Of a stretch of DNA of 6,955 bases, positions 1-5,519 are shown in pieces. The stretch comes from an uncultured Rhodocyclaceae bacterium. Its GTDB lineage: Bacteria > Pseudomonadota > Gammaproteobacteria > Burkholderiales > Rhodocyclaceae. Numbering within the stretch: position 1 is the first letter of the stretch; the number at the start of each line of letters is the position of its first letter. Below the pieces are notes generated by a model, which searched no databases, was not told the DNA's origin, and saw only the letters and a list, made by a program, of their open reading frames with translations. The DNA is taken from assembly GCA_937892345.1 (NCBI GenBank), contig CALAGF010000066.1, positions 1-6,955 of the forward strand, given 5' to 3'. The translations under genes and the position numbers were made by a program.

Positions 1-1250
1 ATGCCGCGTTTGCTGGGCTCCAGCTCGTCGATGATTTCCATCGCCCGCACCTTGGGCGCACCGGAGACCGTCCCGGCAGGAAATGTCGCGCGCAGCACGT
101 CGACCGCATCAAGCCCGTCCTGCAGCCGCCCCTCGACATTTGAAACAATGTGCATCACATGCGAGTAGCGCTCGATCAACATGTTTTCGGTCAATTTGAC
201 CGTACCGATTTTTGCGACGCGACCGCAATCATTGCGCCCCAGATCAAGCAACTGGGTGTGTTCGGCGCGCTCTTTTTCGTCGGCCAGCAACTCGGTCGCC
301 AGCGCGGCATCTTCTTCCGGCGTTGCACCGCGCTTGCGGGTGCCGGCAATCGGACGCACCGTGACACGCTCGCCCTCCAGTCGTACCAGAATCTCCGGCG
401 AGGCACCCACGACGTGATAGTCCTCGAAATCGAAATAGAACATGTAGGGCGACGGATTCAGGCTGCGCAGGGTGCGATACAGCGCCAGCGGACTGGCAGC
501 AAAAGGCTTGCTCATCCGCTGCGAAAGCACCACCTGCATGATGTCGCCTTCGGTAATGTAGGCCTTGGCCTTGAGCACGGCAGCCTTGAAGGCTTCTTCG
601 CCAAAATGCGACACCGCCGGCTGGGAGACTACCGGCTGCTCTGACGGAATGGCCACAGGCGTGCGCAATTTGCCCAGCAATTCCTTGAGTCGCGCCCGCG
701 CCTTCTGGTAAGCCCCGGGAAAACCCGGCTCAGCATACACAATCAGGGTGAGCTTGCCGGAGAGGTTGTCGACGACGGCAATTTCCTCGGAGAGCAGCAA
801 ATGAATGTCGGGCGTCCCGATGGGATCGTCCTGCGGGCCGTTGCACAGGCGTTTTTCAACGTAACGTACGGTGTCGTAACCGAAACAACCAACCAGCCCG
901 CCGAGAAAACGCGGCATGCCCTTGCTGCTTGGCGCTTTGAAACGCTTGGAAAAGGCATCGATGAAGGCCAGCGGATCGCCATCGTCGCTACGTTCTGCAA
1001 TACGATTGCCCGTCAGCACCATCACCTGTTTGCCGCGAACGACCAGTCGGGTCTGGGCAGCAAGGCCGATGATGGAATAGCGACCAAAGCGCTCTCCGCC
1101 CTGCACCGATTCGAGCAGGTAGGAATAAGGCGCATTGGCCAGCTTCAGATAGATCGACAGCGGCGTGTCGAGATCGGCAAATGTCTCCAGCGAGACAGGA
1201 ATACGGTTGTAGCCTTGAGCTGCAAGCGTGTTGAATTCGGATTCGGTCAT
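1..1250 (-). CDS. trpE: Anthranilate synthase component I (TrpE), 3' end beyond window
   Basis: Chorismate-binding large subunit of anthranilate synthase, which with TrpG makes anthranilate from chorismate and glutamine or ammonia, the first committed step of tryptophan synthesis in the cytoplasm. The 416 visible codons read on the minus strand. Near the N-terminus (residues 45-48) is LLES, the conserved Trp feedback-inhibition site. Later come GGLVGCFGYD, EGDIMQVVLSQR, PIAGTRKRG (residues 300-308), LLDLGRNDCGRV, SHVMHIVSNVEG (around 363-374) and PAGTVSGAPKVRAMEIIDEL close to the window edge. Family members are about 490-500 residues, so roughly 80 C-terminal residues are missing only because the window ends. 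The start at 1250 is preceded by GAGG five bases upstream. An in-frame ATG ten codons earlier (1280) has no Shine-Dalgarno sequence and is less likely. A Trp-rich leader ORF lies 67 nt upstream, so tRNA-Trp-dependent control is probable in addition to feedback inhibition. Confidence 0.97.
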   Translation of the reverse strand, partial: MTESEFNTLAAQGYNRIPVSLETFADLDTPLSIYLKLANAPYSYLLESVQGGERFGRYSIIGLAAQTRLVVRGKQVMVLTGNRIAERSDDGDPLAFIDAFSKRFKAPSSKGMPRFLGGLVGCFGYDTVRYVEKRLCNGPQDDPIGTPDIHLLLSEEIAVVDNLSGKLTLIVYAEPGFPGAYQKARARLKELLGKLRTPVAIPSEQPVVSQPAVSHFGEEAFKAAVLKAKAYITEGDIMQVVLSQRMSKPFAASPLALYRTLRSLNPSPYMFYFDFEDYHVVGASPEILVRLEGERVTVRPIAGTRKRGATPEEDAALATELLADEKERAEHTQLLDLGRNDCGRVAKIGTVKLTENMLIERYSHVMHIVSNVEGRLQDGLDAVDVLRATFPAGTVSGAPKVRAMEIIDELEPSKRG

Positions 1251-1317
1251 GGAAGCCTCGAAATGACGTGATATGGACATACTGGGGCGCGCCGGCGGGC
1301 GCAATACGGGCAGGAGA

Positions 1318-1374
1318 TCAAGGACGCCAGGGGCGCCAGCCGTGCCAATCGTTCCAGGTATGTTCTGCGGTCAT
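1318..1374 (-). CDS. trpL: trp operon leader peptide (18 aa, four Trp)
   Basis: Short minus-strand ORF reading MTAEHTWNDWHGWRPWRP followed by TGA. Four of 18 codons are TGG, at residues 7, 10, 13 and 16, an exact every-third-residue spacing. The stop codon is 67 nt upstream of the trpE start, where a ribosome-stalling leader peptide would sit. Known trp leader peptides in enterobacteria and rhizobia are similarly short and Trp-rich but carry adjacent Trp codons, so this arrangement differs. Its likely role is to sense charged tRNA-Trp: scarcity stalls the ribosome on the Trp codons and changes folding of the downstream RNA. Weak points are the lack of a purine-rich ribosome binding site (the bases just upstream are pyrimidine-rich, CCTCCT at 1387-1382) and the lack of a clear U-run terminator afterwards. 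An in-frame TAA upstream leaves the ATG at 1374 as the only standard start. The density of a rare codon at this location makes chance unlikely. Confidence 0.82.
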   Translation of the reverse strand: MTAEHTWNDWHGWRPWRP

Positions 1375-1400
1375 TTGATTCAGGAGGTCTTAAGGAGAAA

Positions 1401-1419
1401 CCTGCCCAGAAAGGGCAGG
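1401..1419 (-). terminator. Hairpin between rpe and the trp leader ORF (possible rpe terminator)
   Basis: A perfect 7-bp stem, CCTGCCC / GGGCAGG, with a five-base loop lies 53 nt past the rpe stop. Read on the minus strand it is followed by TTTCTCCTT, a broken T-rich tract, so it could act as a weak intrinsic terminator for rpe. If the promoter candidate just upstream (1457-1428) is real, transcription would begin at about 1421 and the hairpin would instead be the first structure of the trp leader RNA. The sequence does not decide between the two. Confidence 0.45.
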
Positions 1420-1427
1420 CAGGGAAG

Positions 1428-1457
1428 ATACTAGCCCATCGTTCTCGGGAGTGTCCA
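1428..1457 (-). promoter_or_regulatory. Candidate sigma70 promoter for trpL-trpE
   Basis: On the minus strand, TGGACA (1457-1452, five of six to TTGACA) is separated by 18 bp from TAGTAT (1433-1428, four of six to TATAAT). Transcription would begin near 1421, about 47 nt before the leader ORF. The -35 box sits in the loop of an inverted repeat, TTTCGGG (1464-1458) with CCCGAGA (1449-1443), which could be an operator or coincidence. The match is moderate and found by eye. trpE could also be read through from rpe. Confidence 0.35.
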
Positions 1458-1471
1458 CCCGAAAGCGGCAA

Positions 1472-2173
1472 TTAAACCGCGGCCAATTCGGCGCGCAGGG
1501 CGGCGATGATGGAATCGTAGCGATTGGGATCACTATCCTTGCCAGCGCCGTAAACGGCCGAACCCGCAACAAAGGCATCAACGCCGGCGCGGGCGATTTC
1601 TGCAATATTTCCCGTGTTGACCCCACCATCGATCTCCAGACGGATTCGACGGCCGCTTTTCTGTTCGTAGGCATCCAGCCTGGCGCGCGCCTGCTGCGCC
1701 TTCTGCAAGGTGCCGGGAATGAATTTCTGGCCGCCAAAGCCCGGATTGACGCTCATCAGCAGCACCACATCAATCTTGTCGAGTACGTAATCCAGATAAT
1801 CCAGCGGCGTTGCCGGATTGAATACCAGACCCGCCTGACAACCGCCATCACGAATCAAGGACAGGCTGCGGTCGATATGTTCGGACGCTTCGGGATGGAA
1901 GGTAATGATGTTGGCACCGGCTTTGACAAAATCGGGAATGATCCGATCTACCGGTTTGACCATCAGATGCACATCGATTGGCGCCGTTGTGCAGGGCCGG
2001 ATCGCCTCGCAGACCAGTGGGCCGATGGTGAGATTGGGAACATAATGGTTGTCCATCACGTCAAAGTGAATCCAGTCGGCACCGGAAGCAATGACCCTGC
2101 TGACTTCCTCGCCCAGTTTGGCGAAGTTGGCAGACAAAATGCTTGGTGCAATAACGAAATCCCTGACTGACAT
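1472..2173 (-). CDS. rpe: Ribulose-phosphate 3-epimerase
   Basis: Interconverts D-ribulose 5-phosphate and D-xylulose 5-phosphate in the pentose phosphate pathway (and the Calvin cycle where present); cytoplasmic, metal-dependent TIM barrel. The 233 residues fit the family (about 220-230). Visible motifs are IAPSILSANF (8-17), IHFDVMDNHYVPNLTIGP (35-52) with metal ligands H36 and D38, DVHLMV (67-72) with H69, LLMSVNPGFGGQKFIP (138-153), LEIDGGVN (179-186) with the catalytic and metal-binding D182, and the phosphate-binding VAGSAVYG (202-209). The frame stays open upstream to 2440, but the ATG at 2173 matches the family N-terminus and has AGGGAA about ten bases upstream. Anything longer would run antisense through apaG. 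It diverges from apaG by 36 bp. Downstream lies the trp leader region; in many betaproteobacteria gph follows rpe, but no gph is present here. The gene is complete with all catalytic residues. Confidence 0.97.
   Translation of the reverse strand: MSVRDFVIAPSILSANFAKLGEEVSRVIASGADWIHFDVMDNHYVPNLTIGPLVCEAIRPCTTAPIDVHLMVKPVDRIIPDFVKAGANIITFHPEASEHIDRSLSLIRDGGCQAGLVFNPATPLDYLDYVLDKIDVVLLMSVNPGFGGQKFIPGTLQKAQQARARLDAYEQKSGRRIRLEIDGGVNTGNIAEIARAGVDAFVAGSAVYGAGKDSDPNRYDSIIAALRAELAAV
2127..2155 (+). promoter_or_regulatory. apaG: Candidate sigma70 promoter of apaG and the methyltransferase gene
   Basis: TTGGCA (2127-2132, five of six to TTGACA), a 17-bp spacer, then AATAAC (2150-2155, four of six to TATAAT), lying inside the 5' coding part of rpe. 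Transcription would start near 2162, about 48 nt before apaG. Only 36 bp separate the two divergent genes, so a promoter inside rpe is expected. The predicted apaG and rpe transcripts would overlap by roughly 30 nt. Visual match only. Confidence 0.35.
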
Positions 2174-2201
2174 GATGTTGTTTCCCTGAAAAAGAGCAGA
2201 A

Positions 2202-2210
2202 ATTATCCCA
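2202..2210 (-). promoter_or_regulatory. rpe: Candidate extended -10 promoter of rpe
   Basis: The minus strand reads TGGGATAAT, an extended -10 (TG-n-GATAAT, five of six to TATAAT) with no convincing -35 box. Transcription would begin near 2195, giving a leader of about 20 nt that includes the rpe ribosome binding site. The element touches the first base of the apaG start codon, so rpe expression may interfere with apaG. Found by eye; moderate support. Confidence 0.35.
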
Positions 2211-2593
2211 TGACCGACCCCATCAAGTACCGCATCGAAATCATTCCCATCCCGCAATTCCTGCCGGAGCAGTCCGCACCTGAGGAAAAACGCTACGTTT
2301 TTGCCTACACGATCACCATCCGCAATCTCGGCACAGTCGCAGCACAACTCGTTTCCCGGCACTGGATCATCACCGATGCCGACAATCAGGTTCAGGAAGT
2401 CCGCGGCTTGGGTGTCGTCGGCAAGCAGCCCCTGCTGCAACCCGGAGAAAGTTTCGAATACACCAGCGGTTCATCGCTGACCACGGCAGTAGGCACCATG
2501 AAAGGCAGTTACCAGATGGCTGCCGAAGATGGCACCCACTTTGATGCGGAAATCCCGGAGTTCGTGCTCGCCATGCCGCGGGCTCTGCACTGA
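2210..2593 (+). CDS. apaG: ApaG domain protein (Co2+/Mg2+ efflux protein ApaG)
   Basis: Small cytoplasmic protein of the ApaG/DUF525 family with a fibronectin type III-like beta fold. The name comes from the E. coli apaGH locus and linked phenotypes in Co2+ resistance and Mg2+ efflux; the biochemical role is not well defined. The 127 residues match the family length. Typical features are YVFAYTITIRNLG (29-41), the RHWIITDA segment (50-57), the glycine motif GLGVVG (66-71) and the C-terminal GTMKGSYQM. The ATG at 2210 fits the family N-terminus. A weak AAGAG lies about 13 bases upstream. The gene diverges from rpe, an arrangement I recall in other betaproteobacteria. Its stop codon overlaps the next start by one base (TGATG), so the methyltransferase gene is probably co-transcribed and translationally coupled. 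Confidence 0.95.
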   Translation: MTDPIKYRIEIIPIPQFLPEQSAPEEKRYVFAYTITIRNLGTVAAQLVSRHWIITDADNQVQEVRGLGVVGKQPLLQPGESFEYTSGSSLTTAVGTMKGSYQMAAEDGTHFDAEIPEFVLAMPRALH

Positions 2594-3186
2594 TGGGATT
2601 GCAGGGCAGCTATACGCTGATTGCCCCGTTCTACGATCTTGCGGTCGACCGGGCGACGCGGGCAATTCGCAGCCGCAGCCTTGCCCGGCTACCGGTGGCG
2701 CCGGGGCAGGTCCTGCTTGCCGGCGTCGGCACCGGCCTGGATTTACCCCATTTGCCGACACATCACCACTATGTCGGCATCGACCTGACTCATGCGATGC
2801 TGCGTCAGGCATCCGCGCGTCGCGGAGCGCTCGATTTCCGCATGCTGCAAGGCGACGTGTTGAACCTGCCGTTTGCCGATGCCAGTTTCGATACGGTGCT
2901 TGCCCATCTCATTCTCGCAGTCGTTCCCGAGCCGGCACGCTGTCTGGCAGAAATTGCGCGGGTATTGAAACCTGGCGGCGAGGCACTGATCCTCGACAAG
3001 TTTCTCCGACGCGGCCAGCCCGCCCCTTTAAGGCGCTTGCTGAATCCGCTCGCGCGACGGGTGGCTACCCGGCTCGACGTGGTCTTCGAGGACCTGCTCG
3101 ACAGCGTCCCCGCCTTCCACCTGAGCGAGGACCGTGCTGCACTCGCCGGCGGCTGGTTCCGGGAAATCCGGCTGATCCGACGCTAA
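2593..3186 (+). CDS. Class I SAM-dependent methyltransferase
   Basis: Rossmann-fold methyltransferase of 197 residues, resembling the UbiE/PmtA-like group. SAM-binding motif I is LLAGVGTGLDLPHLP (41-55). The acidic residue after strand 2 is D64 in VGIDLTHAML, GDVLNLPFADASFD (87-100) covers motifs II/III, and HLILAVVPEPARCLAEIARV leads to LKPGGEALILDKF. The LILAVVPEP stretch is reminiscent of phospholipid N-methyltransferases, but the substrate cannot be read from the sequence, so no symbol is given. The start overlaps the apaG stop by one base and no Shine-Dalgarno sequence is visible, which suggests translational coupling. The last 52 codons lie antisense to the end of the downstream membrane-protein gene. 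That C-terminal part (EDLLDSVPAF, then GGWFREIRLIRR) looks typical of the family, so this gene appears to own the shared DNA. Confidence 0.9.
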   Translation: MGLQGSYTLIAPFYDLAVDRATRAIRSRSLARLPVAPGQVLLAGVGTGLDLPHLPTHHHYVGIDLTHAMLRQASARRGALDFRMLQGDVLNLPFADASFDTVLAHLILAVVPEPARCLAEIARVLKPGGEALILDKFLRRGQPAPLRRLLNPLARRVATRLDVVFEDLLDSVPAFHLSEDRAALAGGWFREIRLIRR

Positions 3187-4245
3187 CGGGAGATCATCGC
3201 CGAGTGCATCGCTGATCCAGGCCTGCATCAGCGTCCACGTGACCGCCAGCACCACCGGGCCGACAAAAATGCCGATCAGCCCGAAGCCCAGCATGCCGCC
3301 GATCACACCGGCAAAAATCAGGAGCAAGGGCAAATCGGCGCCACGCCGGATCAGGGCGGGACGCAGGAAGTTGTCGAGGCTGCCGACAATCACACTCCAC
3401 ACCACAAGAAAAATTGCCCAGCCGCTATCTCCGGTCCAGAACAACCAGCCCGCTGCCGGCAACAAGACCAATACCGGGCCGATCTGTGCAATGCACAGCA
3501 TCAGCATCAATGCCGACAAGAGCGATGCGGCAGGGATGCCGGCGAGCAGCAGGCCGGCGCCACCCAGCACGGTCTGTACCAGCGCGGTCACACCGACACC
3601 CAGCGCCACCCCGCGAATCGCCTGCGCGGCAAGGATCATCGAATGCTCGCCGCGTGCGCCGGCCAGCCGCCGCCCGAAACGATGCATCAGGCGCGCGGCC
3701 TGTTCACCGCCGCCATACATGATGGCGGCAATGGTGATGATCAAGAGAAACTGGATCAGCATGCCGCCAAGCCCCCCCACTTGAGCAAGCACCCACTTCC
3801 CGGTATCGGCCGCATAGGGCGTGACCTTGGCCACAATTCCCTCGGAACCTCCGCTGGCCAGCGCATTCCAGACGTCGGCAAGCTTTTCCCCAATCAACGG
3901 CAGCCCCAGGAGCCACGCGGGTGCAGCCGGCAAGCCTTCATGCACCAAACGATCAGAAAGTACGGTCAACGCCTCGCGATGGGCAAAAATGGTGTCGATG
4001 GCCAACCACAACGGCAGCACCAAAAGCAGCAGCATGCCCAGGCTCATCACGAGAATGGCTGGCGTGCGGCGCCCACCCAGACGGTTTTCCAGCGCCAGAA
4101 AGGGGGGCCAGGTTGCGACCACAATCATCGCCGCCCAAACGCCGGCGGCCAGAAAGGGGCGCAACACCCACAGCGACAAAGCGATCAGACCAACGATAAA
4201 GGCGATGGCCAGCGTCGTCCGGGCCAGGTCATGACGCACTGACAT
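3028..4245 (-). CDS. AI-2E family transporter (YdiK-like inner-membrane permease)
   Basis: Polytopic membrane protein of 405 residues in the AI-2E transporter/PerM superfamily, resembling E. coli YdiK (about 370 residues). Visible hydrophobic segments lie at about 11-30, 31-48, 62-86, 155-177, 212-236, 237-267, 274-292 and 304-340, with a soluble loop at about 87-150. The conserved C-terminal block includes SLDNFLRPALIRRGADLP (289-306) and a glycine-rich GVIGGMLGFGLIGIFVGP (313-330). Family substrates vary (autoinducer-2 export, Na+/H+ antiport) and cannot be assigned here. The start overlaps the argJ stop by one base (TGATG) without a clear ribosome binding site, implying coupling to argJ. 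Residues from about 354 form a hydrophilic tail encoded entirely antisense to the methyltransferase gene. YdiK-type proteins normally end near residue 350-370, so this tail looks like a non-conserved extension caused by loss of an earlier stop. Confidence 0.9.
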   Translation of the reverse strand: MSVRHDLARTTLAIAFIVGLIALSLWVLRPFLAAGVWAAMIVVATWPPFLALENRLGGRRTPAILVMSLGMLLLLVLPLWLAIDTIFAHREALTVLSDRLVHEGLPAAPAWLLGLPLIGEKLADVWNALASGGSEGIVAKVTPYAADTGKWVLAQVGGLGGMLIQFLLIITIAAIMYGGGEQAARLMHRFGRRLAGARGEHSMILAAQAIRGVALGVGVTALVQTVLGGAGLLLAGIPAASLLSALMLMLCIAQIGPVLVLLPAAGWLFWTGDSGWAIFLVVWSVIVGSLDNFLRPALIRRGADLPLLLIFAGVIGGMLGFGLIGIFVGPVVLAVTWTLMQAWISDALGDDLPLASDQPDFPEPAAGECSTVLAQVEGGDAVEQVLEDHVEPGSHPSRERIQQAP

Positions 4246-5471
4246 CAGGAACGATAGTCGGCGTTGATCTTGACGTAATCGTAGGAAAAATCGCAGGTGT
4301 AAACGCTTGCAGCCGCATCGCCCCGCCCGAGGTCGACCCGCACGGTGATTTCCGCCTGCGCCATCACGCGGGCCCCTTCTTCCTCTTTGTAGGAAGGAGC
4401 ACGCCCGCCGTTTTCTGCAACCAGGACATCATCGAGCCAGACTTTGACTGCATCGACATCGAGATCCGTGATGCCGGCATAGCCGATGGCCGCCAGAATG
4501 CGGCCGAGATTGGGATCCGAAGCAAAAAACGCCGTCTTGACCAAGGGCGAATGACCGATCGCGTAGCCGACCTTGCGGCAATCCTCGACATCCTTGCCGC
4601 CCTGTACCGCCACGGTAATGAATTTGGTAGCCCCCTCGCCATCACGGACGATGGCCTGCGCCAGCTCGACTGCAACAGCAACAATGGCCGACTTCACCTC
4701 GGCCCAGCCGGCGTCGTTTTCAGCGGCAAAGCAGGCCCCGGATTGACCGGAGGCAATCATCACAAAGGAGTCATTGGTGGACGTATCGCCGTCAACGGTG
4801 ATGCAGTTGAAGGAGGCGTCAGCGGCCTCCTTCACCAAGGCATCCAGCATGGGCTGGGCAATGCCGGCATCGGTAGCCAGAAAACCCAGCATGGTTGCCA
4901 TGTTCGGGCGGATCATGCCGGCGCCCTTGGAAACACCGGAAATGGTGATTTTCTTGCCGTTGACCGTAAGTACGCGAGATGCCGCCTTGGCCACGGTATC
5001 GGTGGTCATGATGCCGTGCGCAGCAGCGTGCCAGTTGTCGGCCTTGAGATCCGCTTTAGCTGCTGGAAGACCAGCCTTGATACGGTCGACCGGCAATAGT
5101 TCGAGAATTACGCCGGTGGAAAATGGCAGAACCTGTTCAGGTGCCACGCCCAGTAACTCACCCACTGCCTCACAAGTCTGCTGTGCTGCCTGACGACCGG
5201 GTTCGCCAGTGCCCGCGTTGGCGATACCGGTATTGACCACCAGTGCCCGGATTTCCGTGCCGCTGGCAAGATGCTGACGGCAAAGTTGAACGGGCGCTGC
5301 ACAGAAACGGTTCTGCGTGAATACACCGGCCACAGTGCACCCGGCATCGAGTGCAACCAGCGTCAGGTCGCGGCGATTCTTCTTGCGGATTTCAGCTTCG
5401 GCAACACCGAGGCGCACCCCGGCGACAGGGAACAGTTGGTCGGCGGCAGGCGTAGCGTAATTGACAGGCAT
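4245..5471 (-). CDS. argJ: Bifunctional glutamate N-acetyltransferase / amino-acid N-acetyltransferase
   Basis: ArgJ transfers acetyl from N-acetylornithine to glutamate, releasing ornithine and regenerating N-acetylglutamate in the cyclic arginine pathway. Many members also use acetyl-CoA, hence the bifunctional name. The 408 residues match the family. It is an Ntn-type hydrolase that self-cleaves before a nucleophilic Thr, seen here as Thr193 in RPNMATMLGF. The oxyanion-hole Thr-Gly is in PFSTGVI (T119, G120). Other family marks are VVNTGIANAGTG (78-89), MTTDT (155-159), SGVSKGAGMI, DGDTSTNDSF and the C-terminal DYVKINADYRS. The ATG at 5471 has GGAG nine bases upstream. secA ends 48 bp upstream on the same strand, and the permease gene starts on the argJ stop codon, so the three are probably co-transcribed. 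Whether this enzyme uses acetyl-CoA cannot be read from the sequence. Confidence 0.97.
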   Translation of the reverse strand: MPVNYATPAADQLFPVAGVRLGVAEAEIRKKNRRDLTLVALDAGCTVAGVFTQNRFCAAPVQLCRQHLASGTEIRALVVNTGIANAGTGEPGRQAAQQTCEAVGELLGVAPEQVLPFSTGVILELLPVDRIKAGLPAAKADLKADNWHAAAHGIMTTDTVAKAASRVLTVNGKKITISGVSKGAGMIRPNMATMLGFLATDAGIAQPMLDALVKEAADASFNCITVDGDTSTNDSFVMIASGQSGACFAAENDAGWAEVKSAIVAVAVELAQAIVRDGEGATKFITVAVQGGKDVEDCRKVGYAIGHSPLVKTAFFASDPNLGRILAAIGYAGITDLDVDAVKVWLDDVLVAENGGRAPSYKEEEGARVMAQAEITVRVDLGRGDAAASVYTCDFSYDYVKINADYRS

Positions 5472-5519
5472 GGACAGGGCTCCAATAGCATCAAGACACC
5501 TGCTCGGTGCCTTGGGGGA

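Larger units (their letters stand above)
1251..1421 (-). promoter_or_regulatory. trpE leader region with alternative RNA pairings
   Basis: Probable 5' leader RNA of trpE, containing the Trp-rich ORF at 1374-1318. Reading the minus strand: (a) CCTGCCC (1419-1413) pairs with GGGCAGG (1407-1401); (b) a second exact CCTGCCC (1314-1308), just after the leader stop, could capture the same GGGCAGG; (c) GCGCC (1302-1298) pairs with GGCGC (1293-1289) over a four-base loop; (d) CTGG and CGC in the Trp13-Arg14 codons (1339-1333) can pair with GCG..CCAG at 1290-1282; (e) CCTTGA, spanning the leader stop (1323-1318), can pair with TCGAGG (1261-1256), which holds the trpE ribosome binding site, with one G-U pair. 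Several of these exclude each other, as expected of a tRNA-Trp sensor. No hairpin here is directly followed by a run of T, so the exact mechanism is unresolved. All pairings were found by eye, without folding energies. Confidence 0.6.

Noticed and set aside
150..1271. Long plus-strand ORFs (150-644, 801-1271) opposite trpE
   Set aside because: They are antisense shadows of a clear TrpE reading frame, are low-complexity in composition and show no family motifs.
1278..1280. Alternative trpE start ten codons upstream
   Set aside because: In frame, but with no Shine-Dalgarno sequence and no family similarity in the added residues; the downstream ATG at 1250 has GAGG at good spacing.
1382..1396. 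AGGAGG and AAGGAG on the plus strand
   Set aside because: They look like ribosome binding sites but no plausible plus-strand gene starts behind them; on the transcribed minus strand they are the pyrimidine-rich stretch before the leader ORF.
2174..2440. Upstream extension of the rpe frame to 2440
   Set aside because: The extra 89 residues have no epimerase similarity and lie antisense to apaG; the ATG at 2173 fits the family and has a ribosome binding site.
3643..4242. Plus-strand ORFs opposite the permease gene, up to 199 codons
   Set aside because: Rich in Gln, Pro, Arg and His as expected for the antisense of a hydrophobic membrane protein; no recognisable domain.
5217..5237. Ile83 in the ArgJ NTGIANAG motif, where I recall Asn or Gly in many homologs
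   Set aside because: A single substitution outside the nucleophile and oxyanion residues; it may be normal in this lineage, and all catalytic residues are present.
5495..5511. Imperfect hairpin GGCACC / GGTGTC between secA and argJ
   Set aside because: Six pairs including a G-U, followed only by TTGATG; too weak to call a terminator.
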